From NCBI GenBank assembly GCA_902594395.1, contig CACJLZ010000001.1:1-41550 (forward strand): a stretch of 41,550 nucleotides of DNA, given 5' to 3'. This DNA is from an uncultured Pelagibacteraceae bacterium. Lineage in GTDB: Bacteria; Pseudomonadota; Alphaproteobacteria; Pelagibacterales; Pelagibacteraceae. Positions 1 through 8,888 of the stretch are shown here, piece after piece. The notes under the pieces are model-generated. The model had not been told where the DNA came from. It saw only the letters and a list, made by a program, of their open reading frames with translations, and did not search any database. The position numbers and the translations under genes are program-made. Position 1 is the first letter of the stretch, and every line of letters starts with the position of its first letter.

Positions 1-1
1 A

Positions 2-460
2 ATTTTCTTAGATTTTAGAAGTCCAGAAGGAAGAGGAGATCATTCTACAATAAAGATAGGTAACAAAAAAATAAACTTAATTGATGAAAGTTATAATTCT
101 AATCCTCTATCTTTAAAATCAGCCTTAAAAAATTATGACAATATAGATACAAAAAAATATCGTAAATATCTTTTGCTTGGAGATATGATGGAACTTGGTT
201 CACATTCAAAAAAACTTCACCAATCAATAGTTCCTTTAATAAATCAGACAAATATTGATAAAGTATTTGTTATGGGAAAAATGGTAAGAGAAATATTCGA
301 TAATATTGTGAAAGTAAAAAGAGGAAGAATTTTAGAAAATAAATCAGGAATTTTTGAATTAATTAAGAAAGATTTTAATAATAATGATTATTTAATGATT
401 AAAGCCTCAAATGCGACAGGTTTCAACAGTATAGTAAATAGCTTGAAGGGTTTAAATTAA
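2..460 (+). CDS. murF: UDP-N-acetylmuramoyl-tripeptide--D-alanyl-D-alanine ligase, C-terminal part (5' end outside window)
   Basis: MurF adds D-Ala-D-Ala to UDP-MurNAc-tripeptide in the cytoplasm, the last soluble step before lipid I. The frame is open from base 2, so the N-terminal ATP-binding half lies upstream of the window. The visible ~152 residues contain DESYNSNP (near residue 32 of the fragment) and LGDMMELG, both typical of the central/C-terminal Mur ligase domains, where DxYNANP and LGDMxELG are the usual forms. An internal ATG at 173 is only a Met inside the domain, not a start, because homology extends upstream of it. The stop (458-460) directly abuts the mraY ATG, as in the standard dcw order murE-murF-mraY. 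Confidence 0.93.
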   Translation: MFLDFRSPEGRGDHSTIKIGNKKINLIDESYNSNPLSLKSALKNYDNIDTKKYRKYLLLGDMMELGSHSKKLHQSIVPLINQTNIDKVFVMGKMVREIFDNIVKVKRGRILENKSGIFELIKKDFNNNDYLMIKASNATGFNSIVNSLKGLN

Positions 461-1546
461 ATGCTTTATCAATTTTTACTAAATTTTATTGATAATTTCA
501 GTTTTTTAAATGTATTTAAATATCTAACATTTAGGACTGGTTTATCTTTTTTTACTTCATTAATTATTGTTTTAATTATTGGTGGAACTTTTATAAAATT
601 TTTTTCAAAACAAAAAATTTTAAATCCTATCCGTAATGATGGTCCAGAAGATCATATAGTCAAGAAAATAGGAACTCCGACTATGGGTGGGGTAATTATT
701 TTGATTGGTTTGTTAATATCAGTACTATTCTGGGCTGATTTATCGAATTTAAATGTTTTATTTTGTTTATATATCGCTATTTCTTTTGGTGTGCTTGGGG
801 CATTCGATGATTATAAAAAAATAAAGCATAGTAACTCTTCAGGTATCTCATCAAAGTTAAAATTAACTCTTCAAATAATACTAGCAATAATTGGTGTGAG
901 TTTATATGTTTACTTTAACGACTATCAAGATTTAACAAATTTATATTTTCCTTTTTTTAAAAACCTTATCATTAATCTTGGATGGTTTTTTATTCCTTTT
1001 TCAATATTTGTGATTATTGGCTCATCAAATGCAGTAAATCTTACTGATGGATTAGATGGTTTAGCTACGGTACCAGTAATACTTGTAGCAGCTTGTTTTG
1101 CATTTATAAGTTATTTTACAGGAAACATTGTATTCTCAAATTATTTACAAATTCCTTACATAGAGGGAACTGGGGAAGTTTCAATTTTTTGTGGAGCAAT
1201 CATTGGCTCTTGCTTAGGCTTTTTATGGTTCAACGCACCTCCAGCAAAAATTTTTATGGGAGATACTGGATCTTTGTCTTTGGGTGGCTCTCTAGGAGCA
1301 GTTGGTATAATAACAAAACATGAAATAGTTTTAGCAATTACTGGAGGTTTATTTGTTCTTGAAGCAGTTTCAGTGATTGTGCAAGTAATATCATTTAAAC
1401 TTACTGGTAAAAGAGTTTTTAAAATGGCGCCAATCCATCATCATTTTGAGAAGAAAGGTTGGCCTGAATCAACAGTTGTAATTAGATTTTGGATAATTTC
1501 TATTATTTTAGCGATGATAGGACTTGCTACGTTAAAACTAAGATAA
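461..1546 (+). CDS. mraY: Phospho-N-acetylmuramoyl-pentapeptide-transferase (MraY)
   Basis: MraY transfers phospho-MurNAc-pentapeptide from UDP to undecaprenyl phosphate at the inner membrane, making lipid I. The 361-residue length is normal for the family and the protein is highly hydrophobic with about ten membrane segments. Diagnostic motifs are visible: NAVNLTDGLDGLA (catalytic aspartate loop), NAPPAKIFMGDTGSL, and PIHHHFEKKGW near the C-terminus. The ATG immediately follows the murF stop, and the TAA overlaps the murD ATG by one base (TAATG), so the genes should be translationally coupled. Nothing is missing. Confidence 0.97.
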   Translation: MLYQFLLNFIDNFSFLNVFKYLTFRTGLSFFTSLIIVLIIGGTFIKFFSKQKILNPIRNDGPEDHIVKKIGTPTMGGVIILIGLLISVLFWADLSNLNVLFCLYIAISFGVLGAFDDYKKIKHSNSSGISSKLKLTLQIILAIIGVSLYVYFNDYQDLTNLYFPFFKNLIINLGWFFIPFSIFVIIGSSNAVNLTDGLDGLATVPVILVAACFAFISYFTGNIVFSNYLQIPYIEGTGEVSIFCGAIIGSCLGFLWFNAPPAKIFMGDTGSLSLGGSLGAVGIITKHEIVLAITGGLFVLEAVSVIVQVISFKLTGKRVFKMAPIHHHFEKKGWPESTVVIRFWIISIILAMIGLATLKLR

Positions 1547-2856
1547 TGAGTGATAATTCACAAATTTTCTTTAATAAAAAAATTTTAATTTATGGATTAG
1601 GAAAAAGTGGCCTCTCATCGTTCAATTTTTTAAGAAATAAAAATGATGTTTATTTATTTGACGATAACCCGAATCTTAAAATAAATAAGTCGATTAAAAA
1701 AAAAACTCTCAATTTTAAAAAATTATTCAAAACCAAATTTGATATAATTATATTAAGTCCAGGAATTGATATAAAAAAATGTAAGTTAAAAAATTTACTC
1801 AAAAAAAAACATAAGAATATCTATACAGATCTAGATGTTTTTTACTCATTTTATAAAAATGTCTCATTAACAATAACTGGCACAAACGGAAAGTCCACCA
1901 CATGCAAACTTCTATATGATATCTTAAAAGATCAAAAAAAAGACGTTAGGTTAGTGGGTAATATTGGTACACCAATACTATCTATAAATAAGATCTCAAA
2001 AAAAACAATTTTCGTTATTGAGGCTTCATCCTACCAATTAGAATATAGTAAAATTTTTTCATCAAAATTTGCCGCTATCCTTAATATTGCGCCAGATCAT
2101 TTGGAAAGACATGGTAATATAAAAAATTATATAGAGGCAAAATTTAAAATTTTTAATAATCGAAAAAGAGGAGCAATTGGATTTGTAAATAAAAATGATC
2201 ATTTAATCCAAAAAAGAATTAAAACAATAAAGCCTAAATTAAAACTGGTAAATGTAGATACAAAATTGAACAATTTAATTTTGAAAAAAATTAGAAACAA
2301 ATATTTTTTATCAAGATCAAATCAAGCAAATCTCTCATTTGTTTTAGAAATGATAAAAAAATTTAATGTAAAACCAAATAAATTATTAGAAAGCGTAAAT
2401 AAATTCAAAGGATTGAATTATAGGCAGAAAATTATCTATAACAAAAATAAATTAATCATCATTAATGATTCTAAATCAACAAGTTATTCTTCTTCAAAAG
2501 AATTATTAGAAATGTACAAGAATATTCATTGGTTAATTGGTGGTATTCCAAAAAAAGATGACAAAATATCGTTATCAAAAAAATATTTTAAGAATATCAG
2601 GATTTATGTCTTTGGCAAAAACTTTAAAAAATTCTCAAAAGATTTAAAGAAAAATGCAGAACTTAAAAGTTTTAAAAATTTAAATCTTGCAGTATCAGCA
2701 ATTTTTAAGAATATTCATAAAAAGAAACACTCAAATAATACAATCTTATTTAGTCCAGCTTCTGCATCATTTGATAGTTTTAAAAATTTTGAGGAAAGAG
2801 GCTCATATTTTAATAAGTTGATAAAAAGATATATTAATGAAAGAAAAATTATTTAG
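1546..2856 (+). CDS. murD: UDP-N-acetylmuramoyl-L-alanine--D-glutamate ligase (MurD)
   Basis: MurD adds D-glutamate to UDP-MurNAc-L-Ala using ATP. I chose the ATG at 1546, which overlaps the mraY stop as TAATG; a Met further upstream at 1489 would sit inside mraY and adds residues unlike MurD. The 436-residue product has an N-terminal Rossmann-type motif (IYGLGKSG), the Mur ligase P-loop TGTNGKSTT, EASSYQLE and NIAPDHLERHG in the central domain, and NDSKSTS plus SPASASFDSF in the C-terminal domain. It is very lysine-rich, as are its neighbours, consistent with low G+C. Its 3' end overlaps ftsW by 20 bases. Confidence 0.96.
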   Translation: MSDNSQIFFNKKILIYGLGKSGLSSFNFLRNKNDVYLFDDNPNLKINKSIKKKTLNFKKLFKTKFDIIILSPGIDIKKCKLKNLLKKKHKNIYTDLDVFYSFYKNVSLTITGTNGKSTTCKLLYDILKDQKKDVRLVGNIGTPILSINKISKKTIFVIEASSYQLEYSKIFSSKFAAILNIAPDHLERHGNIKNYIEAKFKIFNNRKRGAIGFVNKNDHLIQKRIKTIKPKLKLVNVDTKLNNLILKKIRNKYFLSRSNQANLSFVLEMIKKFNVKPNKLLESVNKFKGLNYRQKIIYNKNKLIIINDSKSTSYSSSKELLEMYKNIHWLIGGIPKKDDKISLSKKYFKNIRIYVFGKNFKKFSKDLKKNAELKSFKNLNLAVSAIFKNIHKKKHSNNTILFSPASASFDSFKNFEERGSYFNKLIKRYINERKII

Positions 2857-3964
2857 TTATATTTCTTTTTATCAATGGTGGAAAAGTATTGATAAACCTA
2901 TTCTATCATTGATCTTAATTTTATTTTTGGCAGGTTTATTCTTCTCACTAGTATCAACTTCCCTAATTGCATCTGATAAATTAGATACAAATAATTATTT
3001 CTTTTTTTTTAAACATACAGTTTTTGTTTTTTTTGGCTTTTTTTTAATTTTTATTTTATCTTTTTTACCTGAAAAAGAAATTTATAGAATTTCACTCATA
3101 TTTTTCTGTTTATCATTAGTTTTGTTGTTCCTGGTTCCTATAATTGGAGTAGAGATTAAGGGTTCCAAGAGATGGATTGATTTGTTGGTATTGCCAAGAA
3201 TACAACCTATTGAGTTTGTAAAGCCTTTTTTAATAGTGATAATGAGTATGATAATTTGCTCTCAAAAATATACTAATTTTAATTTGAAATACTTATTATC
3301 TTTTTTGTTAACTATATTGATATCGGGTCTTTTGATACTTCAACCAGATATTGGTCAGACTCTTTTAATCGGTTTTAGTTGGTTAGTTTTGATTTTTATT
3401 TCTGGTATTAGTATATTTTTTTTGAGCATAGTTTTTTTTATCTCTTTAACCGCAATAGCATTTATCATAATTTACCTTCCACAATTTAAATACATAAAAG
3501 ATAGATTATTTTCTTTTTTTAACCCTGAAACGGGTACTCATAACTTTCAATCAGATAAAGCATTAGAAGCTATAGTGAGTGGAGGTTTCTTTGGAAAAGG
3601 TATTGGAGAGGGAACATTAAAAAACAGAGTCCCTGAAGCTCATACTGACTATATTATTTCAGTAATTTCAGAAGAGTTTGGAGTAATATTCATAATGCTA
3701 ATTTTATTAACTTACCTAATATTGATATTTTCAGTTCTAAAAAAAGTTTACAAAGAAAATGATAAAAAAATCAAACTTATACTAACGGGATCTATTAGCT
3801 TAATACTTATGCAAGCAATGATTCATATAGGAGTAAATATCAGATTATTTCCAACTACTGGGATGACTTTACCATTTTTAAGTTATGGGGGGTCATCAAT
3901 TATAAGTATTTCTATTATGTCTGGTATAATTTTGAATTTAACAAAAAGAAAAATAATTGAATGA
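2837..3964 (+). CDS. ftsW: Septal peptidoglycan polymerase / SEDS protein FtsW
   Basis: FtsW is the SEDS-family glycosyltransferase of the divisome, working with a class B penicillin-binding protein. The 375-residue protein has about ten membrane segments and the SEDS signatures: GSKRWIDL, QPIEFVKP, QPDIGQT, the extracytoplasmic loop AHTDYIISVISEEFG, and PTTGMTLPFLSYGGSS near the C-terminus. The position between murD and murG is the canonical ftsW site and separates it from rodA, its paralogue at 37250-38374. It starts inside the end of murD (20-base overlap) and its TGA overlaps the murG ATG as ATGA. Confidence 0.96.
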   Translation: MKEKLFSYISFYQWWKSIDKPILSLILILFLAGLFFSLVSTSLIASDKLDTNNYFFFFKHTVFVFFGFFLIFILSFLPEKEIYRISLIFFCLSLVLLFLVPIIGVEIKGSKRWIDLLVLPRIQPIEFVKPFLIVIMSMIICSQKYTNFNLKYLLSFLLTILISGLLILQPDIGQTLLIGFSWLVLIFISGISIFFLSIVFFISLTAIAFIIIYLPQFKYIKDRLFSFFNPETGTHNFQSDKALEAIVSGGFFGKGIGEGTLKNRVPEAHTDYIISVISEEFGVIFIMLILLTYLILIFSVLKKVYKENDKKIKLILTGSISLILMQAMIHIGVNIRLFPTTGMTLPFLSYGGSSIISISIMSGIILNLTKRKIIE

Positions 3965-5025
3965 AAAATATATTAATCTCAACAGGAGGATCAGGAGGAC
4001 ATGTAGTGCCAGCAAAAATTCTAAGTGAACATTTGCAATCAAATTTTAATGTTTTTATTTCTACTGATTTAAGAGGATTGAAATATCTAGATAGTAAAAA
4101 AAATGATATTGTTATAATAAATACTCCAAAATTAAATCTTGATGTATTTTTTATATTTAAAATATTCCAATTAATTTATTTGGTGATTAAAACAGTCTTA
4201 TTATTAAAAAAAAATAAGATTAGTATTATTTTTTCAACAGGAGGATATATGTCTTTACCTGTTTGTTTTGGTGCAAAATTATTAGGAACAAAAATATACT
4301 TACTCGAACCCAACATTGTTTTAGGTAGAGCAAACAGACTTTTTTTGGGTTTTTGTAATAAAATTTTTACTTATACAGAAAATTTAAAAAACTTTCCTGA
4401 AAAATTTAAAAATAAAATTCAGGTAATTTCCCCACTAGTTAAAAGGAATTTTTATGAGAAAAGAGAAATTAAAACAGAAAATAATGTATTCTGTCTTTTA
4501 GTTATTGGTGGTAGTCAAGGAGCGAAGATTTTTGATAATGTAGTAAAAAATGTTATCGTAAATTTGTCAAAAAAAAATAAAATTAAAATCATTCAACAAA
4601 CTCATAAAAGTAATATTGACAATTTAAAGAATATTTATGATGAGGCTGGAATTGAAAATACCATTTTTGATTTTGAGGAAAATTTAGCAGATTTAATAAA
4701 TCAATCAGACCTATGTATTACGCGCGCCGGTGCATCGACTTTAGCAGAATTATCAACTATGAATAAACCATTTCTAACAATTCCTCTAGTTTCAGCAAAA
4801 GATAATCATCAATTTGAAAATGCAAATTTTTACCAAAATTTAGATTGTTGCTGGATTATGAGTCAAAAAGACTTTAATGAGGCTAATTTAGAAAAATTTT
4901 TAGATCATATAATTATGAGTAAGTCTGAGTACAATGTAAAAAAAAATAATTTAGAAAAACATAATTTTCAAAACTCATGGGATGATATAAACCAAAAAAT
5001 ATTGGAAACTATTAATGAAAATTGA
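3961..5025 (+). CDS. murG: UDP-GlcNAc:lipid I N-acetylglucosaminyltransferase (MurG)
   Basis: MurG adds GlcNAc to lipid I at the cytoplasmic face of the inner membrane, giving lipid II. The 354-residue protein begins almost directly with the glycine-rich loop TGGSGGHVVPA, then STGGYMSLPV and EPNIVLGRANR in the N-lobe, and VIGGSQGAK, TRAGASTLAEL and PLVSAKDNHQ in the C-lobe, the UDP-GlcNAc site of GT28 enzymes. The usual length is 350-365. The start is fixed by the ATGA overlap with ftsW; the end overlaps murC by 11 bases. Confidence 0.96.
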   Translation: MKNILISTGGSGGHVVPAKILSEHLQSNFNVFISTDLRGLKYLDSKKNDIVIINTPKLNLDVFFIFKIFQLIYLVIKTVLLLKKNKISIIFSTGGYMSLPVCFGAKLLGTKIYLLEPNIVLGRANRLFLGFCNKIFTYTENLKNFPEKFKNKIQVISPLVKRNFYEKREIKTENNVFCLLVIGGSQGAKIFDNVVKNVIVNLSKKNKIKIIQQTHKSNIDNLKNIYDEAGIENTIFDFEENLADLINQSDLCITRAGASTLAELSTMNKPFLTIPLVSAKDNHQFENANFYQNLDCCWIMSQKDFNEANLEKFLDHIIMSKSEYNVKKNNLEKHNFQNSWDDINQKILETINEN

Positions 5026-6409
5026 ATTAGCTAAAAAAGAGATTATCCATTTTGTAGGTATCGGTGGAATAGGTATGAGTGGTCTCGCATTGATTATGAA
5101 GGCAAAAGGTTTTCAAATTCAAGGAAGCGATATAAATAAGAACAAAAATATTGAAAAATTAAAAAAACAGGGTGTTAGAATTTTTATCGGTCACAAAAAA
5201 CAAAATATAAAAGGTGTTACAATTGTAGTGACTTCCTCTGCAATAAAAAAAAGTAATCCAGAATTACTAGAGGCTAAAAGAAAAAAATTACCAATAATAA
5301 AAAGAGGGAAGATGTTGGCAAATCTTGTTTCTTTAATGAAAAATATTGTTGTAGTTGGATCTCATGGTAAAACAACAACGACATCTTTGGTAAGTTCTAT
5401 TTTTGAAAATACCAAGTTGGATCCTACAATAATCAATGGAGGCATAATAAATTCAATAAAGAGCACTGCAAAATTAGGCAAGAGTGACTGGTCTATATTA
5501 GAGGCAGATGAGTCAGATGGAAGTTTTACTCATATTTCTCCTACATATTCAATTATTACAAACGTAGATAGAGAACACATGGATTTTTATAAATCAATGA
5601 AGGATTTAAAAAATCATTTTCTACACTTTATAAAAAAAGTTCCATCTTTTGGGAAATCTTTTATTTGTATTGATGATAAAATTAACAATGAATTAATTAA
5701 AGATATCAGAAATAAAAATTTTTTTACATATGGTACCAAGTCTAACGCTAATTTTCATATCAAAAATATGATTCAAAACAAACTTTTCTCAAAATTTGAT
5801 TTATCTATAAATTTACCAAATCAAAAAAAAACAATTTTAAAAAACTTTCAGATCCCATTATTAGGTTTTCATAATATAAGAAACTCCACAGCGGCAATTG
5901 CAGTTGCTCTTACTGTAGGAATCCCAGTGTCTAATATTAAAAAGGGTCTGAAAAACTTCAAAGGTGTCCAGCGAAGATTTAATAAAATATTTACATTTAA
6001 TGGAGTTGATTTTTATGATGATTATGCTCATCATCCAACAGAGATAAAATCTGTGTTAGAGGGAGTAAAAAAAGTTTTTGATAAGTGTGAAAAAATCTGT
6101 GTTTTTCAACCACATAGAATATCAAGATTAAAAGATTTAAGAAATGAATTCAGTCATTGTTTCAGAGATGCAGACACAATTATATTATGTCCCATTTTTA
6201 CAGCAGGAGAAAAAATTAATTTGGGTTTCCATTACAATGATTTTGCAAAAGAAATAATTAAAAACTCAAAAGTAAAACTATTTATGATTAAAAATAATAA
6301 TGAATTAGCAAAATTTCTTAAACAAAATATTTATGGAAATAAAATAGTTATAGGAATGGGCGCTGGTTCAATTTCAAATTGGATGAAAAAATTACCTGAA
6401 TTAATGTAA
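5015..6409 (+). CDS. murC: UDP-N-acetylmuramate--L-alanine ligase (MurC)
   Basis: MurC is the first amino-acid-adding Mur ligase, joining L-Ala to UDP-MurNAc. The 464-residue protein shows the N-terminal dinucleotide-like loop HFVGIGGIGMSG, the P-loop VGSHGKTTTT around residue 115, EADESDGSF, TNVDREHMDFY, HNIRNSTAA, the YDDYAHHPTEI motif and FQPHRISR. These distinguish MurC from the other Mur ligases. Length is typical. It begins within the 3' end of murG and its TAA overlaps the murB ATG by one base. Confidence 0.97.
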   Translation: MKIELAKKEIIHFVGIGGIGMSGLALIMKAKGFQIQGSDINKNKNIEKLKKQGVRIFIGHKKQNIKGVTIVVTSSAIKKSNPELLEAKRKKLPIIKRGKMLANLVSLMKNIVVVGSHGKTTTTSLVSSIFENTKLDPTIINGGIINSIKSTAKLGKSDWSILEADESDGSFTHISPTYSIITNVDREHMDFYKSMKDLKNHFLHFIKKVPSFGKSFICIDDKINNELIKDIRNKNFFTYGTKSNANFHIKNMIQNKLFSKFDLSINLPNQKKTILKNFQIPLLGFHNIRNSTAAIAVALTVGIPVSNIKKGLKNFKGVQRRFNKIFTFNGVDFYDDYAHHPTEIKSVLEGVKKVFDKCEKICVFQPHRISRLKDLRNEFSHCFRDADTIILCPIFTAGEKINLGFHYNDFAKEIIKNSKVKLFMIKNNNELAKFLKQNIYGNKIVIGMGAGSISNWMKKLPELM

Positions 6410-7317
6410 TGCAGAAACCGAAGCTTAAAGATTTGTTAAAAGACTTTAATAAAAATGTAATTTACGATCAAGATTTAAAAAAAAAAAATTGGTTCAATAT
6501 TGGGGGAAAGTCCAAAGTTTTTTACAAGGCAGAAAATTTAAGAGATTTAGTTAAATTTCTCAAAGTACTCGATAATAATGAAAAAATCTTTATTATTGGT
6601 GCAGGCTCTAACACCTTAATCTCAGATAATATTTTTGATGGTGTTGTGATAAAGCTAAGTAAAAATTTTAATAGAATATCTTTATTAAGAGAAGACGTAA
6701 TTATTTCTGGAAGTGGCGTTTTAGATAATAGCTTATCTAGTTTTGCTGCTGAAAATAATTTGAGTGGATTTGAGTTTTTATCCTGCATTCCAGGATCCAT
6801 AGGCGGGGGTATTAAAATGAATGCAGGATGTTTTGGAAGAGAATTTAAAGATATTCTTCTCTCTATCCAAGCTTTAGATAAAAAAGGGAATTTAATAACA
6901 ATTCCCTCAAAAGAAATAAATTTTGATTATAGAAAAAATGATTTATCCGAAGATTTGATTTTTTTAAGTGCTTCTTTCAAAGGAATTAAAAGTAATTTTA
7001 AAAAAGTAAATAGTGAAATAATGAAAATGAAATCTTTGAAAGAAAAAAATCAACCAATGAGAGTTAAAACTGGTGGAAGCACCTTTAAAAACCCGATAAA
7101 TCAAACAAATAAAAAAGTTTGGGAACTGATAAGAGAATCAGTCTCAATAGATACCAAGTTTGGTGATGCACATATTTCAGAAAAACATTCAAATTTTTTT
7201 ATAAACAACGGTAATGCAACATTTGATGATATGAAAAAATTAATTGATTTTGTTTCAAAAAAAGTTCTAGAAAAAACTGGCATAAAATTAGATAAAGAAA
7301 TTAAAATATTGGAATAA
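6409..7317 (+). CDS. murB: UDP-N-acetylenolpyruvoylglucosamine reductase (MurB)
   Basis: MurB reduces UDP-GlcNAc-enolpyruvate to UDP-MurNAc with FAD and NADPH. The 302-residue protein matches type I MurB length. FAD-domain motifs are IGAGSNTLISD and SCIPGSIGGGIKMNAGCFG; the substrate-domain motif GGSTFKNP carries the proton-donor serine; AHISEKHSNFFIN is the C-terminal signature. The start overlaps the murC stop (TAATG). A run of 12 consecutive A residues at about 6477-6488 lies early in the gene, a possible polymerase slippage site. Confidence 0.96.
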   Translation: MQKPKLKDLLKDFNKNVIYDQDLKKKNWFNIGGKSKVFYKAENLRDLVKFLKVLDNNEKIFIIGAGSNTLISDNIFDGVVIKLSKNFNRISLLREDVIISGSGVLDNSLSSFAAENNLSGFEFLSCIPGSIGGGIKMNAGCFGREFKDILLSIQALDKKGNLITIPSKEINFDYRKNDLSEDLIFLSASFKGIKSNFKKVNSEIMKMKSLKEKNQPMRVKTGGSTFKNPINQTNKKVWELIRESVSIDTKFGDAHISEKHSNFFINNGNATFDDMKKLIDFVSKKVLEKTGIKLDKEIKILE

Positions 7318-7318
7318 A

Positions 7319-8233
7319 TTGAAAAAAAAAATTTTGATAATTTCAGGCGGTATTTCTAAGGAACGAATTATCAGCTTAGAGACAGGAAGGCAGGTTGCCA
7401 AAGAATTAAAAAAGAATAACTACATGGTAAAAACATGCGAGCCAGACCAAGATTTAATATCTGTAACAAAAAGTTTCAAACCCCATTTCATTTTTAATGC
7501 TCTACACGGGCAGTTCGGTGAAGATGGATACATACAAACAATCCTTGAGACAATAGGTATACCTTATACCCATTCAGGTGTGATTGCCTCTGCTAAAGCA
7601 ATGGATAAAGAAATTTCTAAAAAAATTTTAATTAAAAATAAAATTTTGACACCTAAATATTTCATTTTTACTTTTAATAAAACTAATAAAGAACTTATTA
7701 GTTTAGTAAAAAAAAAGTTAAACTTCCCTGTTGTTATTAAACCAATAAATGAAGGTTCTAGTGTTAATGTTTATATTTGTAATAAAAATAATTTATCGAG
7801 AAAAATAAAATTGTTAAAAGATTATAAAAAAATATTAATAGAACAATTTATTCCTGGGAGAGAAATTCAATCAGCTATAATTGGAAAAAAAAAACTTGGA
7901 GCAATTGAACTTAAACCAAAAAGAAAATTTTATGATTATCAGGCAAAATACAATTTAAATGCTAAGACTGAGCATATTATTCCTGTAGACTTACCAAAAA
8001 AAAAATTCGAAATTCTTATGAATACAACTTTAAAAGCACATAATTTGATGGGGTGTAGAGGAGTTACAAGATCAGATTTCAAATATTTCAAAGGAAAATT
8101 TTACCTTTTAGAAATTAATACCCAGCCTGGAATGACAAAACTATCTTTAGTTCCGGAGATATCAGCCTATATTGGAATTAATTTCATAAATCTAATAAAA
8201 TTAATTTTAAAAGATGCATCTATTAATAAGTAA
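7319..8233 (+). CDS. ddl: D-alanine--D-alanine ligase
   Basis: Ddl makes the D-Ala-D-Ala dipeptide that MurF uses. The 304-residue protein has SGGISKERIISLETG at the N-terminus, HGQFGEDGYIQ, YTHSGVIASAKAMDK, the ATP-grasp loop NEGSSVNVY and EINTQPGMT near the end. The start is a TTG at 7319, one base after the murB stop; no ATG fits, and the TTG gives the expected MKKKILIISGG-type beginning. The 3' end overlaps ftsQ by 20 bases. Position (murB-ddl-ftsQ) is the classic alphaproteobacterial order. Confidence 0.95.
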   Translation: MKKKILIISGGISKERIISLETGRQVAKELKKNNYMVKTCEPDQDLISVTKSFKPHFIFNALHGQFGEDGYIQTILETIGIPYTHSGVIASAKAMDKEISKKILIKNKILTPKYFIFTFNKTNKELISLVKKKLNFPVVIKPINEGSSVNVYICNKNNLSRKIKLLKDYKKILIEQFIPGREIQSAIIGKKKLGAIELKPKRKFYDYQAKYNLNAKTEHIIPVDLPKKKFEILMNTTLKAHNLMGCRGVTRSDFKYFKGKFYLLEINTQPGMTKLSLVPEISAYIGINFINLIKLILKDASINK

Positions 8234-8888
8234 AAAAATTATAATTTACTTATTATTGTTTTGTTTTCTTGTATCAATAAATAATACTTCATTAATAAAT
8301 GTAAGTTTTCCAAAAATTAATCAGATAGAGATTAGTGGTTTAAATCTTGATGAAAGAAAGAGAATTGAAAGTATTATTTATGATTCTAATTTTAAAAGTA
8401 TATTTCATTTAGATAAGCAATATTTAAAAAAAAAAATTAGTTCAATTAATATTATTGAACAATTTGAAATATTCAAAAATTATCCATCAACATTAAAAAT
8501 CTTTATAGAGAAAACAGAAATACTTGCACAAACAAAAAGAAATGGTTTTGATTATTTGATTGGATCAAATGGAAAACTAATTGAAAATAAAGATTTTGTA
8601 TTAGAACTCCCTTTTATTTTTGGTGATTTGGATATTTCAGAGTTTCTCAAGTTAAAAAGGAAAATTGATAGCTCGCTTTTTGAGTTTAGTGAAATTTCAA
8701 ACTTATATTTATATAAGTCAAACAGGTGGGATATTGAAACTCGTAATGGAAATTTAATAAAACTTCCAAAAAAAGATATCGAAGAAATATTAAATTTATA
8801 CGTTCGAATGTCTAATGAAAAAAAAATTAATGAAAAAACAATTGTAGACTTTCGCCAACAAAATCAAATCATATTAAATGAGAAATAG
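8214..8888 (+). CDS. ftsQ: Cell division protein FtsQ (POTRA domain)
   Basis: FtsQ is a bitopic inner-membrane divisome scaffold. The 224-residue product has a short cytoplasmic N-terminus, one membrane segment at about residues 8-25, then a POTRA-like domain (about 34-100; IEISGLNLDERKR, FEIFKNYPSTLKIFIEKTE) and the FtsQ beta domain ending in VDFRQQNQIIL. The family signature of a YP(S/D)-L-I-x-I/V strand after the POTRA is clear. It is shorter than many alphaproteobacterial FtsQ proteins because the cytoplasmic tail is almost absent. It overlaps ddl and the next gene. An 11-A run lies at 8426-8436. Confidence 0.88.
   Translation: MHLLISKKIIIYLLLFCFLVSINNTSLINVSFPKINQIEISGLNLDERKRIESIIYDSNFKSIFHLDKQYLKKKISSINIIEQFEIFKNYPSTLKIFIEKTEILAQTKRNGFDYLIGSNGKLIENKDFVLELPFIFGDLDISEFLKLKRKIDSSLFEFSEISNLYLYKSNRWDIETRNGNLIKLPKKDIEEILNLYVRMSNEKKINEKTIVDFRQQNQIILNEK

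Noticed and set aside
1489..1545. Earlier Met for murD within mraY
   Set aside because: The TAATG overlap start at 1546 is the usual coupling in this cluster, and the extra residues do not fit MurD.
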